Part shown: positions 26,001 to 36,500 of the stretch, piece by piece | Position numbering within the stretch: position 1 is the first letter of the stretch | How the letters are laid out: each line of letters opens with the position of its first letter | Source: Nageia nagi | Taxonomy: Eukaryota; Pinophyta | Direction: 5' to 3' | Assembly (NCBI GenBank): GCA_050084985.1 | Contig: JBITNC010000001.1 | Coordinates: forward strand, 38,688,001-38,752,000 | Length of the DNA: 64,000 nt | The notes under the pieces: generated by a model | What the model was told of the DNA's origin: nothing | What the model saw: the letters and a program-made list of their open reading frames with translations, nothing else | The model's database searches: none | Translations under genes and position numbers: made by a program

Positions 26001-26930
26001 TTGTTGATATTTTTAGGTAAGGGATATAAGTAGAGATAATGCTGATAAGTTGAGAGTAATAGCTCCTATTGTGCTCCTTATTATTTAAGAAATGATATTG
26101 GCTACTTGGGATAGTGTATCTCATCTCTAATATTTGTAATATCGATGTATAGGTTCAACAACATCAACTACTTAGCATCTACCATTAGTTTCTATTGGTT
26201 CTCCTATCCTGGCTATGGTTACTAAGTTCTTGACATCTTTATCAATGATCTCGTGTGGTTGATTGACTAAGGGTTGAAGCATGTTATCTAGTATATTATT
26301 GAATTGATTTGAAAGAAGTGCTACTTTTAGATTTTTTGATGATCTTACAAATGTTCCAAATGAGTTGTAATTGTACTTTTCCATATGTTTCTCTAATACT
26401 ACAAATCTTTCTATGGTACTATATTCCTTAGTGTTCACCTTCTAAGGGTGGTATATAATCGGTTAGTATTTCCTCAATGGTATATCTATTTTCCACTGAT
26501 TTAGGGTCTATCCTATCTTTGATCATCCTTTCTTCAGTATTCTTCCCACTTTCCATGCGGTTATTTATTGATTCCTATTCTTTATCCTTAACATTTTGAG
26601 ATGTCATCTTTTGAATCTTATTCTAATAATGAACTTGATTCCCTAATCCTATCTATATCCATTTGTATCATCTTCATTTCTCTATCTTTTTATCATTGAT
26701 ATCGTAGTTTATTTTCATACAATTTTCTCATTGAATTTGAGTTGATTGCTTCTTTCTTCATATTCTTTGTGTGTTTCCCTTCTTCAATTTGTAACTTATT
26801 CTCCAATCATGCTATCCTTTTATAAGCTCCCCTATCAATCATCACATCTTTCCCTCTTATCCCTTTTGCTTGTACTCTTTTCTCCCTCATTTCAATTTTT
26901 AATTAATCCTTATTCCCACAATATTTCCTC
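23100..26930 (-). pseudogene. Gag-like polyprotein, N-terminal and middle part
   Basis: Minus-strand frame with scattered stops. From 26,930 down there is a Lys/Glu-rich part. Then come an open piece at 26,438-26,172 (IERFVVLEKHMEKYNY), and a capsid-like piece at 25,316-25,128 (QGQMAKIWDQIKATFKAKY), the type of sequence seen in plant gypsy gag before the zinc knuckle. A knuckle relic lies at about 24,850 (TKEGHMVNEC), with the GH and last Cys kept and the first Cys residues lost. From 24,190 to about 23,680 a long clean stretch follows (RGGMIYGKATQYHFIEVSDE, KLEDPKISKVWENIIALTLE). It continues to about 23,100 and I do not recognise it. No protease or RT follows. Confidence 0.55.
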
Positions 26931-27506
26931 CTAGCCACCTCAGGTGCCTCACCCCTACAAGTAGGAGAGAGTGTTTGGGGTAACCCCTTGCTTAATAAAA
27001 TATCTATTACAAAGTTATGGAAGGTTTTCTAAAAATATTTTCTTGGGTCTCCTAAATAATCTCTCCCTTCCTTCTTCCCATGATACCCAATCCTAGAGTG
27101 CAAACTCGATGGTGTAGGTGTTCAAGGTATTACGTACCCACTCAATGACTTTTTACATCCAACACTACATTGATTTTTTGAATTGTATTAAATTCTGTTT
27201 ATCCCACTTAATTTTTGGGATAAGAATGTGTGTTTATAATTCTTATTATTTATTTATCCACTTTAGAAATACATCAAGGAATTCATAGAAAAAAAACTTT
27301 ATAGCTTTCATCTTCATGAATTAGGTATATTAATTTTTCTTAATTGTATCTAGTATGTTGAGTAATCCACTTCCTAAAAAAATTCAATTCCATCAAAAAC
27401 TAATCTTTTCATGAGGGAAGGAAAGATACTTTCTTGTAACTATTATTCTACATTCCATTCAACCATAAAATCCTCTATTTTATAGATTTCTCAATAATGG
27501 AACTGT

Positions 27507-27871
27507 TGATCGATTGAAATAGTTGGTAGGGTTCTTATCTATAATTGACAATCAATGGGAAAATATAAATAAATAACAAAAGTACAAGATACAAGTAAAT
27601 GAGTCAGGAAAAAAGGGGGTCAATCCTTTTATTAATAAGAATCAATGTAATCAATTTATAATAATAAAGTAGCAATGCTATTACACACTCAAATCTCACA
27701 CACACTCTCACTATCATCATGTCCCTCCTTATTACACCCATTCAATGGCTTGGGGAGTCATGCCTTTTTGTTCGATGATAGTTGATTGATGGTAACTAGT
27801 AGTATTCATTCGTTAGCAACTAGATTAGAGTCAACCAATTTAAGACATGAAATTCTCTCCTACTAAGAACA
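27507..27871 (-). repeat. LTR (5' LTR) of the pol-less element
   Basis: A 365 bp partner of 19,182-19,542. It begins TGATCGATTG and ends AAGAACA on the plus strand. It is followed at once by the TSD AGTGT (27,872-27,876). Confidence 0.85.
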
Positions 27872-27876
27872 AGTGT

Positions 27877-28020
27877 GCAATTTGAGGCAATTTTTGGGAG
27901 GAAAGTTTTAATCACCTCAATTTAAGGTTTTAGTAGTGGTTTTTGTGGGGTGGTTAAAAGATTCCCCCAAAAAACATAATGAGGTAGCTTAAAACCACCT
28001 CATAATGAAAAAAGGCATGC
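27877..28020. repeat. CACTA subterminal repeat region, left side
   Basis: Clustered copies, in both orientations, of GAGGTGG/CCACCTC and AGTAGTGGTTTTT-like words. Similar words occur at 55,790-55,990. CACTA transposase-binding proteins of the TNPA type bind such subterminal motifs. Confidence 0.45.
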
Positions 28021-28929
28021 ATGGGGAACCTCGGTTGGCACATGGAATGTTTTATCATTTTGAGTTTACTAACTTAGTGAGGGTTTAAGGAGATCAAGGA
28101 AATTTTGTAGAGACTATACAAGAGGAGACAAGGTGAGATAAGATGTAAGCCAAGGGGTTATTCTTTTATTTTATGATATTATACTTTTTTTGTAGTCTAT
28201 GCCTTATATGTTTTTGCAATCTATGATCTTGTATTCTTTTTTATTTATATATATATTCATGCCTTTTATTTTTTTAGAAATATCATTTTGTATGTATACT
28301 ATAATCAATACACACTATGAAACTATATCTGCATAATGCATCTTGTTAAATAAATCTTGGGTCTTATGTATTCTTCTACATTTTCATTTATTTATGGGTT
28401 TTTTTTAGAAAATCCATTTTGTATGTATCCTACAATCATTCAAGACTATGAAATTATGTTATCCACTTGAATATGTCAATAGACCAAAATGATATGCACA
28501 CAATTTATCCTAAGATGATATATGCATGGGTTATCTTCTCAAGCACATCATGTTGATTAGTCATTTATCAACTAAGTGAAATACACATGGGTTATGCGTT
28601 TGATTTTGTTGGCCATAAAATGAATTTTTTTGGAAAAACCAAAAGTGTGTCAAATATGCTCTGAGATTGTCAAACATGCTTATTTCAGCCCTAATAGTGG
28701 TATGTCAACCAAAATAAAAGTGTGAGTCCAAGATGAAGAGTATTGGTCTTCCTCAGAGAATGTTGAATCTGATTAAAGAATATTGCATGAGTCTTGAAAA
28801 AGTCTAGTGAGACTAGAAAATATTGAAAGAGCTCATATAACTTTATCTAAAAGTGAAAACCTTATGAAGACCAAATTTCAATGAAAACAAAAGAATCAAG
28901 CTCATAAGTGAAAACCTTTATTCAAAATC
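28021..28929. other. AT-rich DNA inside the proposed CACTA element, no gene recognised
   Basis: No motif was seen on either strand between the subterminal repeats and the gypsy integrase remnant. The part nearest 28,900 may be the 3' untranslated region of that gypsy fragment. Confidence 0.35.
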
Positions 28930-30240
28930 AACACCATGAATAAGATCTCTAGATCACACTACCCTAATGGGAAGTGTGTTTGATCCCAAAAATGCTTTGT
29001 TTGGGATAAGATGAGGAAATAGGTCCTCAAAATTAAACTTATCATGCCATTTTGCTCTTTTAGATAGTTTTCCTTTAAAAATATACTAGAAAAATTATTT
29101 ATGTCCTCTCCTAGAATTTTTGACCTTTGTTTGTAGTATCCTTCATCTCATCCATTGTATTAGAGGAAAGGTCTTCAATGGATGGTAAAAATTATCCTAT
29201 ATCCACTTCATATTCAATCATAATATAAGGCTCAAACAATTTCAAGTGTTTAACACTAATAATTGGATAGATATGCATATAGGAAGGTAAGTTAAGTATG
29301 AAGTAATTTTCACTTGCTCAATGATATTGAAAGGTATATATATGATAGAATTCAGCTTGTTTGAAGGCCCATATAATCTTTCTTTACTAAAATGTATCTA
29401 AACTTGATAACCAACTTAGAACTTATGATCAATCTTATACTTATCATGTCTCAACTTGTATTTGACTTGACTAGCTTTCTATTGTTTCTACAACTTGAGA
29501 TGAACCAACCTGATCTTTTTGATAAATTACTTAGCTTCTTATTCCTCCTTCTCCAAGGTTGCATAAGAATCACTTTGCTACCCAAAAACATATTCAAATA
29601 GTGATGGTTGAAGGTACTCAAAATATGTTTCAAAAGTTTTTTTTTTTTTTGGAAGGATGGACTACTCTATTGTAAGAGTGTTGAATGTATACAAGTTACT
29701 CACCCCATGAATTTATATACTTTCCATAGTACCCCCTAAGAAATTAAATAGTAATCCTATTCACTACCTTTATTTGGCCATAAGTATGTGGGTGAAAGAT
29801 AGTGCTACTCTTTAGCTTGGTATCCATATTTTCTCACAAGGTTTCCAAAAACTTGCCTAAGAACCTACTATCCCTATCAAAGATAATGGAACAAGGAAAC
29901 CCAAAATGAACCTACACACGAGGGAAAAATAGGTCTATTGCATAATAATCTTTTTACATGGTATTAAAACATGCATCTTACTAAATATATCAATAATAAT
30001 AAATAAATAATTATGTCACCTTTTTTTTGAAGATAAACCACCCATAAAGTCCATAATATACTCTCCCAAGGCTTGTTAGTAATAGGTAATTGTTGATATA
30101 ACCCTAAATTTCAATTACTAGGCTTACTTGTACAACACAAAACACAACCTCCTACATACTTAATAACTTGATCTTGCATTTTATTCTAGTACATATACCT
30201 TTGAAATTTTTCCATAGTCTTACCCACACCAAATTATCCA
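28930..30240 (-). mobile_element. Ty3/gypsy integrase remnant
   Basis: Minus-strand sequence with the order of a gypsy integrase. At about 30,230-30,115 lies the HHCC zinc-binding end (MQDQVIKYVGGCVLC, then TSKPSN). At about 30,090-29,650 lies the catalytic core with much decay, including an FGNL-like word where the middle acidic residue should be. From about 29,400 to 29,120 comes the C-terminal part (KERLYGPSNKL, IPFNIIEQVKITSYL, FLPSIEDL). Polymerase, protease and gag are missing because the fragment stops abruptly near 30,240 at the PPR pseudogene. No LTR was found. Confidence 0.7.
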
Positions 30241-30244
30241 AAAA

Positions 30245-31262
30245 TATGATATGAATGTACCTATATAATAATTAGATGTGGTTTTTTTTTGGATGCAATT
30301 GTGATAAAAATCCTAAGAGGCATGTATTGAAAATGTGGGGTATGTAGTAGAGAGACATTATCATGTGGACTACAATGATTGAGAGTATTCTTTTAGCATA
30401 TGCCAACTCAACATATTTACAAGAGGGTATATATATATCCATGGAAAAATACTAATAAGTAGATTTCACTCGAATATTATTATGAAAAATATTATAATAG
30501 ACATGTATGATAAGTTTGGAAACATACAGAAAGCCCTTGTACTCTTTGATAAAATGCAACAAAGAGATACCATCTTGTGGAATACAATGATCACATGATA
30601 TGAACATAACAAGTATGATTTGGAGGCTTTTAAGTGGTTTCAAAAAATGTAATTGACTAATTTCAAACCGAATTCAATAACCTTTGCAAGTATTATCTCC
30701 CTGTATGTGCAATTAAAATTGGGTATGAAAACTAATGATGAATAACTAGATGTGGGTTTCTTTTTGCATGCAATTTTGATAATAACCTTAATATACATGT
30801 ATTCAAAATCTGGGGTATGCATAAAAGAGATACCATATCATATCAAAGGAAGACATAAAACTATTTGATAAAATAAGAATATGTGGGCATTAATTTAGAA
30901 ACAAAGGAATCCATAAAAAAAATTAAAATAAATGGAATACAAGGGAATCAAGTAGGAGAAAGGTTTGGGATTCTTGATCATTTTAGAAATTTATATGAAT
31001 AAAAATACCTTATAAATATCATGCCAATAAACCCTATTATATTTGAGGATTGGCTACCATAGTTAGTGTGTTATCTACGTGTATCCATATAGGTTTAGTG
31101 AAGGAGAGTTATCAATAATTCCATGACCCACAATGTAACACTATATACATGTGTGGTTGAGCTTATTAATCATGTTGGGTATTTATATGAAGTTAAAGAT
31201 TTTATAAATAGCATTCCAATAAAACCTATTATTACAATGACTAGTTTGCAATGGTGATGGAG
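30245..31262 (+). pseudogene. PPR protein pseudogene with E-domain part
   Basis: Plus-strand PPR sequence with several repeat units. Units lie at about 30,265-30,370 and 30,742-30,842, which resemble each other. The best unit is at 30,485-30,735, with IIIDMYDKFGNIQKALVLFD, KMQQRDTILWNTMI and FKPNSITFASII. From about 31,115 to 31,245 the C-terminal E-type motif is visible (YTCVVELINHVGYLYEVKDF, INSIPIKPIIT), and a weaker duplicate of its end lies at 30,985-31,050. Stops and frame changes are numerous. The gene would have encoded an organellar RNA-binding protein. It abuts an antisense gypsy integrase at 30,240. Confidence 0.75.
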
Positions 31263-31972
31263 TTGTCTTCCTTATGCTTCTTGTCTTGCACATCCTTTAC
31301 TCATATTTGCTAGGTTTTATTTCACATGAAGGATTCAAGTGCTAGATATTTAGACCAAAATTTTATTAATACTAAAATAGCATGCTATTAACACCAAAAT
31401 ATTATGGTTTTTACTTCGCACTTTGACAAATTTGTTGGTAATGGTGATGAATGCTCTCTCGCTTAGTGGGAGATGGAGTGGAAGTACTTTTCATTTTCCC
31501 TCACTCTCTAAATTTTGGATAACTTTATCATAATTTTGGATGGGCTCCAAATTTTGCAATGTGCTCTCTCAAACCTTTTTTTTTCTAGTGTGATGTTATT
31601 TTACGATAAATTTTAACTACTATTTTATTATATATTAGGGAAATTTATTAATTTCATATAAAAACTGCCTTATATACTACTATATGATAGTGGTTTAAAA
31701 TTGTAAAATTTCCTTTTATTCTATTATACAATGATAGTTAGAAACTATCATTAGAGAAATGTGATAAATCATCCATCATTAAAGGTTTTTGTAGTGCACA
31801 TTTTGCATACTCCTACATGGAGATAATACACTCCTTTAATGTGGTCTTTATAATGACCCCGTAAAGACATATTTTTATGTAGGAAAAAAATATTTTTCTT
31901 GGCAAGGATCAAATTTAAATTTCACCTTATTTATGATATGTTCAATTTTATTAAGATTTTCTATCAAACATT
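31263..31972. other. Non-coding DNA with CACTA-like end motifs
   Basis: Upstream DNA of the transposase gene. It contains TTTTTTTTCTAGTG ending at 31,590, TTTTTGTAGTG ending at 31,796, a TAGTGGTTT word near 31,690, and a perfect 8-bp hairpin (TGATAGTT-AGA-AACTATCA, about 31,734-31,752). These resemble CACTA ends or subterminal repeats. I could not pair them with left ends. Confidence 0.35.
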
Positions 31973-33552
31973 ATGGACAAAGCTTGGCTACACACAACTA
32001 GAAATAATGATGACTATGTTTGTGGGTTGATAATTTTATTGAATTTGCAAAAATGAATTCAATGGAATCAAAGAATTAGATGTCCATATCAAAGGTGCCA
32101 AAATATGGGAACTCATGGTTTTGAAAAGGTTCATGAGCACCCATTTTTTTAATGGTATTGGCAAGACATATAATATATTATTTTACATGAAGAGAAACCA
32201 TCTACTTTTGTCTAATATGTATCAAACATGTGCACCACCATGGCTGAGGGTACAAATATCGAAGATGTACAATATGAGATCATTAGAATGAAAAATATAA
32301 ATTAATTAGAGAGTGGATAAGAACTATGAGATAATGATGTCAATTTTGAAGATGATTCTGATGAATTTTGTAGCTTGGTTGAAGATATCGATGAATAAAA
32401 ATTATACCTATGCTATACAAAGTACACAATAATATCATTGATAGCTAAATTTTATCATATCAATGCTAAACATGGTTTTTTTAGATAAAATATTTGTTGA
32501 GTTATTAGAATTGCTAAGAAATATGCTCCTAATTGATAATACAATTTCGAAGTCCTCATACATGGTGAAGAAAATATTTAAGTCATTAATGTCAAATTAT
32601 GTAACAACACATGCATGCATCGACAACTGTATTTTATAATGGAAAAAGTATAAAATATGGAAGCCTACCCAAAATGTGGTGAATCTCATTAGAAATTTGA
32701 TGAGCATTTTAAAAATAAGAATAAAATTTTGACAAAGGTATTGAGGTATTTCTCCATTATATCAAAGTTAAAAAAAATATTTAGGTAAGTAATTTTAATA
32801 TTACAATTAGCTTTTTTGTGTTTGTTTCTTTCAACATTGTTAGATATGGCTGAAGTAAGTTGCTTTATTTGTGTAGCTTTGTAATTATTGCAAATAAAAT
32901 GAGGTGGAATTCCCAACATAAAATTCCACATGGTAATATACGATATCCAACCAACTCTCTGATGTGGAAAAATATAGATGCTATGTTGTTGGATTTTTCG
33001 AAGGCTCCATGCAATGTATGAGTAGTTATGGTAACCAATGGGTTCAACCCTTTTACTAAATTTAGTGCTTCTTATATTTGTTGGCCTATTGTGTTGATCA
33101 TGTACAACCTTCCACCATGGATATCAATGTCTAGGGATTATTCAATGCTTATCTTGTTAATACATGGCCCCAAGTAAATAGGAAATGATATTAATATTTT
33201 TCTAAAGCCTTTGGTTGATGATATGTATAAACTAAGGATTGAAGAAGTAGAAATGTATGATGCATTTCAAAAAAATACATTCAATATTAAAGCAATAATT
33301 ATGTAGGCCATTCTTGATATTCCCAATTATGAAAATCTATTAGTATTGATGAAAAATGGATTTTTAGCATGTCCAATATGTAAGCAAAATATCTATTCAC
33401 AATTACTTAAATTTAATAATAAGAATGTTTATATGGGTCATAGGAGATACCTTCATAAATATCATTTGTTTCATATTCAAAATGCATCTTTTAATGGCCA
33501 AGAAGTTTGGGTTCAAGCACTAATCCATTTAACTGGGAATGAAATACTAGTG
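31973..33552 (+). pseudogene. CACTA transposase (TNP2 type), first part
   Basis: TNP2-type transposases bind and cut CACTA element ends. The ATG at 31,973 (MDKAWLHTTRN) begins a transposase-associated N-terminal domain (FIEFAKMNS, IRCPYQRCQNMG, HGFEKVHEHPFF). From 32,560 on I see a Cys-containing region (PKCGESH). The transposase_21 core follows, with FNPFTKF, YNLPPWISMS, LLIHGPK, KPLVDDM and NMGHRRYL-like segments. The last 70 codons (33,346-33,552) are open and end GNEIL. The frame is then cut by an insertion at 33,551. Several earlier stops show decay. Confidence 0.85.
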
Positions 33553-36500
33553 TAACAACCCACCTAATTGCACTGTTAAGACTCGAGCACCATCAATGAT
33601 TCAAATGAAATTAAGTTTGAATTATGCCATATGGTAATAAGTTTTAAATAACAATATGCTTTATTTATGTTAGTTTGATACTAGCTTCAAGATTTTTTGA
33701 CATAGGTTATAGGTTAGATCGAGATGGAAAGTGCAAGAAAAGACCCAAGGAACCAAGAATGAATTAATGAAAAGAATAAAAGGGTAAGAATGAGTAAATC
33801 ATTGGCATTGGTTTGTTGATATACCCTAATGACCATCATAGATAATATAGTTGCATTGCATCATTACGAATCATGATTTTTGATAATGAATGTGTGGATG
33901 TTTGTGTGCACTAATGACTTTACCATGCAAGATGAAAGGGATCATTGTAGTAATGATTAAAAAAATTAAAACCTTGCAATATATTTTTGAAACTATTTTG
34001 AATAAGGAAAGGAATATTATATTTTTTGAATTTGAAATTTTACTTATGGTTGTTAGTAAAATATGGTGGAATTTAAAAAGTGATAGTTAGAAAGGACTAA
34101 TGTCACTTTATGTATGTTACAAGGTATTTTGGTGGTTTATGAAAATAATTTAGATATGGACCTACTTATTTTGTTTCATTGTGTTAGGTATGGGAAATAA
34201 TTGGCCTTAATTTGTCAATTAATATAAAAAAGGGTCCAAAATATTTAATGCCACAACTTTAATAATACCTACCACAAAAATTATTAAAAGGATGAGTAGA
34301 CGTTCATTTGGACATATTTGAACCTCCTTGGCTATAAATAAAGGGGTGGAACACTAGGAAAATCATCTACTATCTCATTTTTATTCTCAAGCTTTGGGTA
34401 TAGAGTCACGTGAAGAAAAGAAGCCTTTCCCTCTCTCTAGTCTAGGTTCATTCTTTTGCATTTTAGACTTTAAAGCTAGAATGCCTAGTTAAGGAAGTAG
34501 TCTTACTTGGTATTATTTAATATGTTGTATGGAAGGATTATTTGAAAAAGGTTTATGAAATTAATTGTTGATATATTCCTTGTTCCATTTGAAAGGACAT
34601 ACTAATTACTTTATTGACATTTTGCATGTGATCGTTGGTACCTTGTCTTTTCTTTAAAAAGAAAAGGAGTGTAGGTTATTATTTTTCTTAAATTTAAATG
34701 TGTTTATTGGAAGTTATGAGTACAAATGTGTTACATATTTTAGTATATTGATGAGGTTAGTTAATTAATTCTTGTATGAGTGGATCATGGGAGTCCATGC
34801 CTTGTAAGAAAACCCAATCTTACCTTGCCTTACTTGCAATTTACTTTGACTCCACTCCCTATTGTGTATGTTGTGTTATTCATGGGAATCTATCTTATGA
34901 ATGATCTGAGTTTTACCTTGCCACTCTTGTATTCCCTTTCCTTTTAGCAAGTTTTTAATGCCAATCGAGAGTCCTTGAAGAAGCATAGTTTGGAAATGTT
35001 GTAGATTTGTTATGTGATCTCTTCTTTTCCTCTGATGTGCTCTCAGTGTAGCATTTAAACCTATAATGAAATGCTATTTACATCATTCCCAAGTCAAGTG
35101 TATTCTCCAACACTTTGTATACATGACTATTTGGGTACTCACAACCATAATATTTGATGTAAAACCTTTTCCAACTATTTTTTTATAGATATCCACACCT
35201 CCTTCTTAATATCCCATGAAGGCACATGCTAAAAAACATTATTGGCAAAAGTTTCAAAGTTTAGCTTTACTTTTGCATATTATGTGTCCTTTCATATAAT
35301 CCAATTGGTACATATCCTACCATCATTTTAGTCTTGAAATATGCTTATTATCAAACAATTATCGGTCTTTGTGTATAATTTTTGCATATCAAGTTTTCAA
35401 AATCATATTATTCGATGAGAAACCATTTCAACTACTCTTTGATGAATCTCCATATCTTCTTCTCAAGCCCCCATGATTGCACATGTCAAAAAAGTATTAA
35501 CAAAGGTTTTAGAGTTTGGAATTATGTTTAACGAAAGTATTTTCTTTTAAACCTAGGGCCTTCCTATTTTATTCTAAATATACAATCATTCTTGTCCATA
35601 AAACTTTGTAACATTTATGACTGTCAGATAATTCCTAGACCTAAGTACTCTTCCATGTTTTGCATATATGGGTACTCTCAACCTTAACATTTGATCTAAA
35701 ACCATTTTCAACTAGTATTTGATGGATCTTCATACCTCCTTCTCAAGCTCACGCAATGGTACATGCTAGGACAATACTGCTAAAGGTTGTAGAGTTTGGC
35801 TTTACACCTGATAGCTACTTCAATAGTCCCCTTGCATAACCTTGGATCTAAAACCATTCAAATAGATATCACCTCACCTATGTGATGCTTCTCATGCCTT
35901 GGGAGAAAGTATTTCTTAACATTGTTAATAAATTTCTTTCCCTCTGTGTGTCTATTCTTGATAACAATTCTAAGAAGCATGCGAGACCTTCTCTTTTTCC
36001 TCTATGTTCTTTTTAAAGGGGCTACATCATTATAAACTATACAAAAACTATCAAAGTTGTATTAATAATTTTATATTACCAAACTTTATTTAGATTTGAT
36101 AAATCTATGACATTGGATCCCTACTACGGATGAAGCTTAAGTATTTCTCTACTAGATTTCTAGCCAAAAAAGAGACTCGCTAATCAAATGCTATAATATG
36201 AGATAAATGTATTTAGAATAAATGTTACCTCTATCTAAAATAAAACCTCTCAAAATTATCCTATGTTGACCATGAACCCACGCACACTACTCATGATTTA
36301 CCTTGGTAAAATATTAGTTGATTTTTGGTACATTCCTCCTTCAACATTGGATGCCATATTAAAGCCTACATTGTGTATGTTGTTAATATAAAGTGATGTG
36401 ATGTTTAATCTCCTTAAAATATTATTGTAGTGAAAAGATTTAATATTTGATAGTGTAGTATGTTGTGACTCTATTTTGAGTAAGATTTTATTTATTTAAT

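Larger units (their letters stand above)
19182..27871 (-). mobile_element. LTR retrotransposon with gag-like giant ORF and no visible pol
   Basis: A complete LTR unit of 8,690 bp. The LTRs are 19,182-19,542 and 27,507-27,871, with TG...CA ends. The TSD AGTGT is perfect at 19,177-19,181 and 27,872-27,876. A purine tract on the minus strand (AAGTTGGGGAGTA, 19,543-19,555) adjoins the left LTR, so transcription runs right to left. The interior carries a decayed minus-strand reading frame over about 6.6 kb (26,930-20,300) with gag features and a coiled coil. I find no protease, RT, RNase H or integrase motif, so it would be non-autonomous. The primer-binding site was not identified. Confidence 0.8.

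Noticed and set aside
32240-33560. Transposase region as a normal host gene
   Set aside because: The motif order is that of CACTA TNP2 with its associated domain, and the frame is broken by stops and an insertion.
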